From Lithospermum erythrorhizon (Eukaryota > Streptophyta > Magnoliopsida > Boraginales > Boraginaceae), in contig JADFUC010000517.1 in the NCBI GenBank assembly GCA_019722365.1, positions 308,824 to 372,823 of the forward strand: a DNA stretch of 64,000 bases, written 5' to 3'. The translations under genes and the position numbers were made by a program. The notes under the pieces were generated by a model that saw only the letters and a program-made list of their open reading frames with translations, was not told the origin of the DNA and did no database searches. Positions 11,262-20,967 of this stretch are shown here, in pieces (within the stretch, counting starts at the first letter, position 1; each line of letters begins with the position of its first letter).

Positions 11262-13258
11262 TGTTGGTGTAATATGATGTATATTGGAAGTGTTAGATCT
11301 GTTGGAATACGATGTTAAACCAATTGTCATAATTTTGGGTACAACGATAAAATTGATAGAAAATAAGCAGTAAAGAAAATAAAAACATTACAAGATAGCC
11401 GGTTAGAGTCTTGCGTCTTAACTTTTTAGGTTTGGGGGTAGTCTAGTGGAGGATTTTACTATAATGATGAGATACTACAAATAGGTCTTATCTTACATGG
11501 CTGTATTCTACTCACGTCTAGTAAGCGAGTCAGGACTCTCCTAAACTCACATCCACTGCGTCAGCCATTTTCTCGATGTTTGAGCTGATGATTTAAGCAA
11601 AATAAATCTCTCAAGGATTGTTATAACAAAGTGTTATAATCGATGGTACATTATAAACGACTTAGATTTACGTGTTAGAGACAAGTCAGGGTCGTGTCAG
11701 GAAGTAATATAATGAATAAGAGCGAGTATCATCTCACAAATTCAATATACTAAATATTAGGTCTTTTTCTTAATCCTTAATTAACTAATAATTAAAAGTA
11801 AAATTTAATCTAGACTCTTAACTAAATTGACTAAACGTTAAATTAGCTAATACAAAATAGATAACAAAAGTGAATCTACTTAATATTCAGTATAATAGGA
11901 CATACTGATTTAAATCGGATCGTTAGATTCAACTTACCTAGTAGTTACTTATTAGTTCTGCGAAGCATTCACAATTGTCTTATACAGTTAACGATTAAAG
12001 TCTCCTAGAAACTAACTATACTCTAGAAGTAGCTTAAAATAGGAGATCTTTTTTTTTAATAACCTATATACTTGATAGAAATTGCACATGACATTCACTA
12101 TCTACATGGTAATTGAAACATGTGTTCGATTATTAATTCGTAAGTGACAAGCGCATTTAGCGGTGTCGCTTATATGAGCGACTTAATATTGATATCAAGA
12201 TATTAAATACTAATTTATGCCTGATAATCAAAATTGTGAAACTAGAATTAAATTAACTCCAAGAAAATCAAATCCATCGATCCAACTACATAATGGTCAC
12301 GACAAATAATAAAATTAGTTAAATGATACAAAAAGACATAAATAAATACATGAAATTAATGACATTCATCATAACAATAATAATATCTTGAAATTAAATT
12401 ATTGAACGATTAAAAGTAATCAACTCGACTTCGCCTTGGTGTACAATATGGTAAAAATTTCTCGATTATGCCGACTTCGTCGATGCGACCAAAAAGCTCC
12501 AAAGATGATGGCTTTTTAGAAATTCGAGATCTCACTTTTTTACTCTTTCCTCCTCTTTTTATAGGTTGCCGTAACCCTAATATTAATAAGTAGAGATCAG
12601 TATTCTTGGATGCGTCACTCATAATATAAATCTTAGTGGACCGCTCATATATTCAATTCAAGCAAAACTCTTCACTTTAGATAATTGGCTAAAGCTCAAA
12701 TAAAATGAAAACAGAGACACAATTATATCGGATTAAGGTAAAAAACAACATCAGTATCATAATTAGAGACACTCAAAACACCATATAATAAGCAACACCA
12801 TTAGTTATATGTTTAGAGAATTAACTATGGCATTCATTTTGCAAAGAAGAATATTTTCTCTTGCTTCTTTTTTCTTCTGTCGATATAATAATAGAATATG
12901 AGGTGTTGGACGACTAGGTCTATGATAAGGCATGTTATAGAGTAGGCACATAAAATATATGTAAAAATCTTTCTTGAACAATACTTTACATATCACATAC
13001 GTAAGCTTTATTACTTTCTTTTCCCATAATCAATCAAATCTCAATGTTCATGCTTGGGGAATACTCCAAATCATTCTCAGATATTATAGTACTAAAAGAC
13101 CTCTTCCAAATATTAGCAAAATCGGCAAAAACTTCGAAAATATCTACACGTATTACGATGGTTGCAAGCTGTTAACCAAATGTTTTGACACTTGGTTTAA
13201 TAACTTCAACCGCTTCTGATTTTGTCTATCAACAAAATTGTCGGTAACAAATATGACA
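11262..13258 (-). repeat. 3' LTR of the SIRE-like copia, split by an Athila LTR
   Basis: Plus-strand start TGTTGGTGTAAT matches 17422 in the other LTR. Colinear blocks include actataatgatgaga, aataaatctctcaag and gttataacaaagtgttataatcgat (11625-11650 against 17805-17830), then, after the insertion, gttggacgactagg against gttggatggctag (near 12905 and 17933) and tatctacacgtattacgat against tatctacatattacgat (near 13140 and 20730). It ends at 13258, where minus-strand AAAGGGGGAG marks the polypurine tract. Confidence 0.85.
11653..12800 (-). mobile_element. Solo LTR of an Athila-type gypsy element
   Basis: About 1148 bp whose reverse complement follows the Athila LTR at 53580-54729 from end to end. 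Shared words include accttaatccgatataat, gatttgattttcttgga, gatatcaatattaagt, aataatcgaacacatgtttcaatta and aaagatctcc. No internal sequence accompanies it, so it is a solo LTR formed by LTR-LTR recombination. It interrupts the copia 3' LTR. Target duplication is not clean: acatta lies on the left and ttagtt on the right, so the left edge is accurate to a few bases only. Confidence 0.8.
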
Positions 13259-13970
13259 AACTCCCCCTTTGGCTAATATTTTTCGTTTGCATATAGCGCT
13301 ACTCCTTTGATCGTATCTCTCGCCCTTTTTGCCTCAAAAAGTCAACCCACCTTACAACAAATGATGAATTTTTCAATTCTTTATCATTACTAAAGTCCTT
13401 AATGGTAGTAAAACTTCAGGCTGACCGTTAAGTTTCCGCAGCAATGTCAAGTCCATTGTGAACATGTTCACTGGTGGACATAATTTGATTAAGATTTGGG
13501 ATAAAGACAACATTGACTTCTTCTTTTCATCTCTTGACGATCTAGTCCTCCCTCTTTCACGCTTAACTGACACAAAATTTGCGTAAAGCGTTCTTGATTT
13601 TCCATTCCTTGTATTGAGCTACACCAAAATCAACCCTTTTACCTTACATTCACTTGGGTACTGCTTTTAGAATTGAAAGTATTGGAAAATCTGACTATGT
13701 TGATAAATACTTTTTTCATAGAGTTTGAACAATATGGTCTTATGTGTCCTGCTCGGAGTGATGGCAAACCGTCATAACATTCTTGAGTTGTGGTTTAGCA
13801 TGGAATTTGACCGGATGTTAGATCATTTGGTGGCAATATTTGGTGTAACGGTTGAGATTTTGTAACTTTGTATCTAAAACAAACTTAGATTAACTTTGGC
13901 ATATTTAAATGACATTATCTTTCTGCTGTGCATGGTCGTTTGGAAGCTGACGAAAATTTCATCGACTTAG
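13259..13970 (-). pseudogene. Internal remnant of SIRE-like copia (second zinc-knuckle region)
   Basis: Between the polypurine tract and the inserted solo LTR, minus-strand translation shows ECYDGLPSLRAGHIRPYC near 13730-13790, resembling the second Cys-His motif of SIRE/Maximus polyproteins (CxxC-x-GHIR-x4/5-C). It is followed by a Lys-rich stretch with stops. Nothing like protease, integrase or RT can be recognised in the remaining ~450 bp, so most of pol was deleted between here and the polypurine tract. Confidence 0.5.
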
Positions 13971-16205
13971 TGTAACGACCGCTTTAGTCGGCCACGAGGT
14001 GGCGTCATTATAATCGAACACGAATCACCAAAACCGTTGACTGAGTTTAAAACCGCTCGTTTCCTTAAAAAATAAGATTTACATATAATATTTCAAAATA
14101 ATCACGGTTAAAAACTTTTACAATCCATCGAGGTGATATCTAAATCGCTTGACTCCATATATATATATATCCCAAATAAGCGATAAAGCCGTGAGGCTAC
14201 AAAGAAAATGAAATCTTGTACTAAGGCCTACAAAATGACAACTTGACCCGATAAAATTTAAGGTTTCAAAAGGAAACTACAAGCAATCAAAGCGATCGAC
14301 AACCACGTCAAAACTCGGTATGAGGATCTCGCCACCCGATGCTCGCTTTAGCCACCGGAACAAAACTCTCAAATAGCCTCTTGGCTCAATGCCATACTGT
14401 CGACTGGCACAAATGAAATGCCAGCGCACGTCTGAAAAGGGGTGTAAACTGGCCAAGTGAAAGCTTAACCACCGAGGGGTGAACTGCAATGCAGACATGA
14501 GTCAATCAATAATATAATAGTCAAATATGAATAAGCCATATATCTAGGACTGCCCTAAAAGTTCGATTCAGCAGGAAGTACCGGACATAATACATGAAGA
14601 TATAATAGAAGGTTTGGCCAGCGCACAATTCGAGGAAATAAATCCAATGGAGCTTCAGCTACGACTAAAATACAAAATCGTGAACCTCACTATCTATTAT
14701 CCCCACAAGTACTTTTTAACTCCCAATGCGTACCGATCCGTCTACTGCCAGAGATGGGTAATCATGTCCCCATGACATACACACATGATGTAATTGACAC
14801 TTGCCGCAAAGTATAAGGCATACCGCGCTTATACACAAAGGTATAAAAGACACATCCTTCATCACGCTTCGATGCAAGCGCGCATTTCTTATCTGTTTAA
14901 GTATAAAAGACACGCGCATTTCTGCTAAGTATAAGGCACGCTCACATATACCATAAGTATAAAGTACACCTTATACTGGTATAAGGCACGTATCGTCTTG
15001 TGTATGCGGGGAAGGAGAGTCATACAACCCTGTCGTCAGCGTAGGTGAATCCGATACTCAAGTCACTTTCGAGTCATAGATAGCTATAGTAATGGCATTT
15101 ATAGCTGCTCCCCAGACTATATCCAAGCAGCGGGTAAAATATATACAATCGTAAGTCAAACCTGATAAGCACGACAAGACTGACTGAATCATAAAGTGTC
15201 AACCAAAGAGGCCACAATCGAAATATAAGTTGGGAGTTCAAGCTATTACTTACCTCAGCGTCTTCGGCGCCATAGAATATAATCACATAATCCTTAGCCA
15301 TGGCTCACACAAATAGATCACACATAATCATACAAATAATATGTTCCACATGATTTAAAATGAATACGTAAATGCTTAGTGAGATAAGTCACTACTTTCT
15401 TGCTTCTGCAAAACCCTCATGAACATAATCGCGGTAAGCGCCGCTTGCGATGGCCTTCAAGCTTGAAAGTGTAATCCAGACCCTCTTGCTCTACGGCGTT
15501 CTAGAAGATACGTAGCTTGACTCTTGGGGGCTATCTAGCAGTCCCCAACATGACGGATAAGGCTTCTCAATTATAATCCCGTGGACACATCGATGATCCC
15601 CATTTATAATTCCATCTTATTACTTAATCATTTACAAATCAACTTATAAAGTCATTTTTAGTTAATCGGCGGTCAGCCAATTATGACGCATACTCAGAAA
15701 TATCAGTTATAACTCGACTTGAAATTAACATTTTTTAACCTAAGCGCCTTTAATCGATTTTAAATCACCAATTTAACATCGCAAACAACTATAATAAGGT
15801 CCATGTATGCTGCTACTAGCATTTAAAGTCTTAGAAAAATATCCAACCCAAAGTCGGCCAAAAAACTAAAAGTCAACCCGGCCATGCTGTCCTCAACGAC
15901 CTCTAAATCACGAATTAATCACTTATATCGTCGCGAGAACCCGTAACAACTAAGATTCATCATAAAATTGAATTATGAAAAAAGTCAATAAAGTCAAGCT
16001 ATGTCGAAACTGAAATATCTCGAAGACTTGAAATTTCTTACACTTAACTTCGAAGAGAGAATGATAGGAAAACGATACTCTACAAAGCGATCTTGAGTTT
16101 GAGTGACAATCGAAGAAAAATGGAAGAAAAATTCAAAGGGGGGGAAGATGGTATTCTCGGACCGAGAAAAATTAAATTTTTTTTCGTAGCTTGAGGTTAT
16201 TCTGG
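13971..16205 (-). mobile_element. Solo LTR of Tekay-like gypsy family
   Basis: A 2.2 kb LTR flanked by the perfect 5-bp duplication CTTAG (13966-13970 and 16206-16210), with no internal region. Plus-strand start is TGTAACGACC. It is colinear with 2437-5041: gtcattataat, gaggtgatatctaa, gaaaaggggtgtaa, the hairpin array at 14800-15000 and cgaaatataagttgggagttcaagc. It is inserted in the minus-strand copia internal region, so it is younger than that copia. Numerous 1-6 bp indels separate it from its relatives. Confidence 0.9.
14800..15000 (-). repeat. Hairpin-bearing tandem repeats in the solo LTR
   Basis: Counterpart of the array at 3246-3505 but more irregular. Hairpin sequences such as TTATACacaaaGGTATAA (near 14830) and the near-palindrome CTTATACTGGTATAAG (near 14970) recur, separated by aagacac, ggcacgc and similar spacers. 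Spacers differ from those at 3.3 kb while the stems persist. Confidence 0.65.
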
Positions 16206-16559
16206 CTTAGCGGTCGAGAATTGAGCATACAGACCCACTTTTCTCATGGGTTCAATTCGGTGGAGTATTTCTCAGCATTACTCCTTTAATTCGAGTTGAT
16301 AGTTAACATGTTATTGTTTTCATCAATAGAGTTCTATTTCTCTTTGTACACATGAGGATCAACTGCAACTTGTCTGATAGTCAGACAATTATTTATGCTT
16401 TGCTCAAGCTAATCCTTGATAGTCATCTAACCCCATCATTACTATCACCAGCTTTCACTCGATCTTACGCCCAAATTCATTGAAACTCACTTGTAGATGC
16501 AAGCAAAACTCCCAACTTTCTGCTGTTTAGCACTCTTTTCATGATTAAGGTAGCATTAC

Positions 16560-17390
16560 ACTTAACTTGTGAAAAGTTGGACATGAACCGAATATGACCA
16601 TAACCATTGTGACATTGAATCTATAGCAGCTTCTTGATCCAGTCTACTTTTCAACATTTGTGTGTATTGTAGGTACCTCTTATTGAACAAACTATCAGCA
16701 GCCTTATGGTTTGTGAGTGTTCTTCCAGATCTTTTCTCTTTAAAATTTTGATCATCAAAATACATTTCAAATATGATAAAGAGAACCAATTGGTTCATCG
16801 ACCGTGATAGGATGTCGTTTCACCTCTTCTCTGATGACCGCTTTGGACTTGAATCTCTTGGGGAAGTGATAAAATTATCTTCGACTATCTTTTCTTGGAT
16901 AGTTTCTCAAGGTCATAGAATTCATTGATATCTCCTTGAGCACGATAATAAACTCGATGATGGTCTGTTCCATCGTTCTCAGTTATCAATTTGGCGGTGA
17001 GAGTTTGAGGCGACACCTCTGAACCTTGTGAGTTCCTTGAATCCACATGCGAGAGTTTCCCAAGCTGCTGCTTTGGTACATGTTCGAATCGGTATATCAG
17101 CATTTATGTTCACACAACTCGTATTGCGTCCAAGGCGCTTTAATTTTCATTAAAACTTCACGTTCCTTCTGATCCGTTCAATTGAGGCTTCTTAATCATG
17201 GTATGCGTCCGGTTAACATAAGTTGAGAAAGAGTCCCGCCTGATAAAAATAGTTTTCTATGTTTTTATACCCCTGGATCTCAAATAAGCGACCATTCTAC
17301 CTTTTCAATAAGCATAATTTGATCCATCAAGTTGTGGTGGACGACTTGTTGTACTTTCTTCCATCTCACACACAAATTACAGGGGATCTC
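16560..17390 (-). pseudogene. SIRE/Maximus-like copia gag remnant
   Basis: Minus-strand pieces in order: STTSRPPQLDGSNYAYWKGRM near 17290-17350 (the N-terminal LDGSNYxxWK motif), a helical gag body with two open segments (17103 to 16885 and 16798 to 16562), FEMYFDDQNFKEKRSGRTL at about 16740 (the SLxTFEM block typical of SIRE gag), and CHNGYGHIR near 16600 (first zinc knuckle, with one spacing indel). Stops separate the pieces. A worn initiator-Met primer site (GTAGTATCGCATG on the minus strand) lies between gag and the 5' LTR at 17410-17421. Confidence 0.7.
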
Positions 17391-19304
17391 GCTCACGTAT
17401 GTGGTGTCATGCGATACTACTTGTTGGTGTAATTTCTTTGTATCTTGGAAATATTAGATATGTTTAGGTACTACATTTATTAAACCAACTATTATAACTC
17501 TTAATTTGAACACGATAAAAGGTGACGAGAAAATAAACAATACATGAAACAAAAACACCCTGAATGGTAACCAGGTTTGGTGCCAATATAGCACTAGGTA
17601 AAATTCGATAGCTAGTCAAAGTTTTACTATAATGATGAGATGAGATATTCTGAATAAGTCTTTATCTTCATAGAGCAGCAATATTCTACGCTGATCTAGT
17701 AAAAGCGAGGTCAAGCTCCCCACGATACTATCCATCCATTCAATATTCTCCCGGTGTTGGAAGCTTATATTAGTTTAAATGAAAATAAATCTCTCAAGTT
17801 GTTATAACAAAGTGTTATAATCGATACGTACATTAGTTAAGTTTAGAAAATTCTTACTTTGATTCAACCTACAAAATATTTTCTCTCGATGATTTTGCTT
17901 CTCTGTCTGATGCTCAATAATACAATATGAAGTGTTGGATGGCTAGATTCTGATAAGGCATATTTATAGTGTAGTCATAAAATAGCAGATTCTGACTTAA
18001 GCGATTGAAATGTGTTGCATAATTCGGTTTGTGGTGGGACTAGGACATAGTATAAATAATTTTGGAATAAAATCGATGCAAGACTAGTATTATATAGGTA
18101 GTATTTTGTATTCTGAAAAATTATCACATTTGAAATCGTTTTTGGAATTTAAAGTTTAGCAGTGGAGAAATAAAGCCATGGCCGGCAGGCTACGCGTCCG
18201 TCAACAACCCAGCTAGCTCTTCGTCATAAATCATGAGAAGCAATCCTCCGTTTGGCCGATTACTGCAGGAAGAAAGAGAAAAATTCTTCCTCCGTTTATT
18301 CTCTTGATTGTTCTTTCAGCTCGAAGATCGTTGATTTGAATATCTTTCGCCGTCATCGCTGCGTCATATCTAGGTAAGAAAGGTTGAATCTTTTGAGATA
18401 TTTCATGAGTTTTGTAGAGTTGACTTTTAGTTGATTTTTGTTGACCTTGAGTTTGGAACTTCAAAATGATATATATGGATCGTCTAGGCTTAGATTAGAT
18501 GATTAGAGGTTATGACAATCGATTTTTGGAGGTTAAGAAATGTAAAGGAAATTGATAGTTTGACTTTTATTTGACTTTTGAGGACTTGAGTTTTAAAGGT
18601 TGAAATGGTATAAAGTATTCTTTAAGCTTGAAATATGTAGGTAGTATTGATTATATTTGATTTTAGGGGGTTAGGAAATGTATTGATTGGACGGTTGACT
18701 TTTCTAAGTTTCTTTAAATTGTATTGTGATGTTGTGGGACTTTAATATAGTTTTTTTGGAGATGTAAGTTGGACGTTTTGATGTTGATCACGTGGGGATA
18801 TTATTGGGTTGGGTTATTCCAGTCGAGTTGTAATTAAGGTTTAAGTTAAAGGTTGATTATAATGGGTTAATTCGTTTGGCGTTGATTGTTGGATTGATTT
18901 AGAATGTGACTAAAGTGTTATTATTGGGGTAATAAAGTGATGACGAATATTGAGAGTTATGGCGTTAGTAATTAGAATGTAGTTACGTTGAAATTTTAGA
19001 AGTTTATACTAAAGTTGGGGATAATGATGATTTCTAAAACGTTAATTTGAATTGTGAAATGCGGTATAATCGAGTTTAGTAGATGTTAAGAGGAGGTTAT
19101 TCTCACGAATGTGTTATAATGTATAATTTACTGAATAGGAGTTGGTAGGACTAGCCGCGTGGACTACCTAAAGTGATCACTATTGCTTTTGGCTCGAGGT
19201 GAAGTCTAATCTCGCGATAGGAACACTTTTGTATTATATTATGTTTATATATTTTGCATGTGTTTTGACATGGGACTATTTTGACATGTGTATTGAGTTA
19301 TTAT

Positions 19305-19520
19305 GATTCATGTTATGAGATAGTTGTGATTATGATCCATATTATGAGATAGTTGTGATTATGATCCATATTATGAGATAGTTGTGATTATGATTAAATA
19401 TGAGATAGTTGGCAGATTATGATTCATATTATGAAATTTAGTTATTGATTATGATCCATGTTATGAGATAGTTGTGATTATGATTCGTATGAGATAGTTG
19501 TGATTATGATTAAATTATTA
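19305..19520 (+). repeat. ~28-bp minisatellite inside the LTR
   Basis: Seven to eight imperfect copies of a unit built from gagatagttgtgattatgat followed by ccatatta or similar. Units vary in length because of small deletions. It belongs to the LTR and has only short counterparts at 44460-44560 in the sister LTR (unit tgttacg..ttgttactgac) and at 62750-62830 (unit catgtcatcagggta). Confidence 0.8.
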
Positions 19521-19982
19521 TGAGATTGTGGTGGTTATTGTGGTTATACGCGTGTGCTGTGTGTACTTATTATTTGCGTATGGGCGTGTCTTTGTGTGTG
19601 TAATCGGTAATGCTTGAGGTGTATTTTGATTGCTTTGTTTGTTATTTGTGGAGCGGTGGTGACCAGATGCAGGAGTTTGGTGTGGTATGCATATTGTGTG
19701 GGTAGCCCCGTGGATTCGGGAGGTTTGGTGTGATATGCATATTGAGGGGTATAGCCTCGGTCGGAGGATGGAGGTGGAGGCCTCATCTGATTATTTGGAG
19801 GTGGATTCGTTTGTTTATTATTGTGGAGGTGGATTTCCTCGTTTGTTTATCTTATTGTGTTGAGACGATTTTGGCCCAAATGAATATGCGTTATTGATGG
19901 TTATAAGCTCATGTGTATCATGAGATATCGTGTAAGAGGATTATGTGATCTGTGGGCGGTTATTCGTTGTGGAGCACAGTTA

Positions 19983-19984
<2 letters not shown>

Positions 19985-20026
<42 letters not shown>
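19985..20026. repeat. (TA)n microsatellite
   Basis: About 21 uninterrupted TA dinucleotides inside the LTR at 17984-20550. The copy at 43075-45535 lacks a run of this length at the equivalent place. Confidence 0.95.
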
Positions 20027-20033
<7 letters not shown>

Positions 20034-20967
20034 CAATGATTATATCTTGATTGGATAAAATACGTGGTATTTGTATTATTTCGCCTTTATAGTGATTCAC
20101 GCATTACATGGGCCCAGGGCCAAATTAATAAATTTTTAAGGTTTACAAGGGGTTAATCGTGAGGTTGTCGGAGGCTGGCGTTGGTACGGATTAAAATCGT
20201 AGGTGAGGCGGTAGTGGCGTAGAAGATCACGAGCAATCGGCACCACTGCTTGTTATGTTTCAAACTCCAGACTTGTATATTGAGGGCGTGTGACCATCTT
20301 ACTAATATGTTGTATTGTGGAGATTATGTGTGTATTGTAGTTTGTATTACCCGAGTTGATGTATGTTTTGTTGGTGATCGTTTTGTGTGATGTGTTAGTT
20401 CCATAGCGATTAGACCAAAGTGTATTATTATTATTAATGTCAAATGGAAGTCTTTTTTTATGTTTATGCATTCAAGTGATCGGTGAGGCTAAATTGTCTG
20501 AGTTGTTGATGGCCTTACTTTCAGGCGCAGGCGAATGGTCTGAGTCATAATGGAAATTTTTTCCATAAGCAATCACCCAATGTATAACATCTGTCCAGAA
20601 TTTATGATATTTTCTTTTCATGTCAATCCAATCTCGATCTGCGTCTTGAGAATCTTTCATGTCGTTAAAGTATATTATAGTACAATCTCTCTTGAATATT
20701 CTTAAAAATCGTGAGAAATTGAAAATATATCTACATATTACGATAGAAGCTATTTATGCCATTATTTTGTGGCAATTTATGACTTGTGGCTAACTTCAGT
20801 TTTATCTATCAATAAAATTTTCACCCAACAAAATACTGACATTATTACATTACAAATATTAAATGGGACAGCGAAACTGAAAAGAAAGGAGTGCTATATG
20901 TGCAAATTCCAAATATGCAGCCACATAATTAGTGAGGGGAATACAACTAAACAGAAGTTTTTCTTTT

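Larger units (their letters stand above)
17984..20550 (+). mobile_element. Tekay-family LTR (apparently solo) inserted in the copia LTR
   Basis: Colinear with the LTR at about 43075-45535 throughout: both contain cttaagtcgatt/cttaagcgattg near the start, gggac followed by atagtataaataattt, tttctaagtttctttaaattgtatt in the middle, and a terminal block with aaagtgtattattatt and ttttttatg. The start is also alignable with the LTRs at 5041 (minus) and 61711. No internal sequence or polypurine tract is present. Clear target duplications were not found; edges are good to about 10 bp. It is younger than the copia LTR it interrupts. Confidence 0.7.
11262..20841 (-). mobile_element. SIRE/Maximus-like copia element with three nested LTR insertions
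   Basis: Minus-strand copia element. Its outer flanks are a perfect 5-bp duplication TTATT (11257-11261 and 20842-20846). In element sense the LTR begins TGTCA and ends ACACCAACA. The 5' LTR occupies 17422-20841 but is interrupted at about 17984-20550; the 3' LTR occupies 11262-13258 and is interrupted at about 11653-12800. The polypurine tract AAAGGGGGAG abuts 13258. Gag runs from about 17385 down to 16560, and a second zinc-knuckle-like motif lies near 13760. Protease, integrase, RT and RNase H were not found, so the element is internally deleted and was non-autonomous or dead before the later insertions. Its 5' end faces the HD-Zip gene and both are on the minus strand. Confidence 0.85.
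17422..20841 (-). repeat. 5' LTR of the SIRE-like copia, split by a Tekay-family LTR
   Basis: LTR sequence at 17422 to about 17984 and about 20550 to 20841 is colinear with the two halves of the partner LTR at 11262-13258. The middle 2.6 kb is a foreign LTR. In element sense the LTR starts at 20841 with TGTCAGTATTTTG. It should hold the copia promoter, which would fire on the minus strand away from the HD-Zip gene, while the HD-Zip transcript would read into it from its 5' edge. Confidence 0.8.

Noticed and set aside
19305..19520. Short direct repeats as a possible regulatory or CRISPR-like array
   Set aside because: They are an LTR minisatellite; the sister LTR at 43075 has a diverged counterpart.
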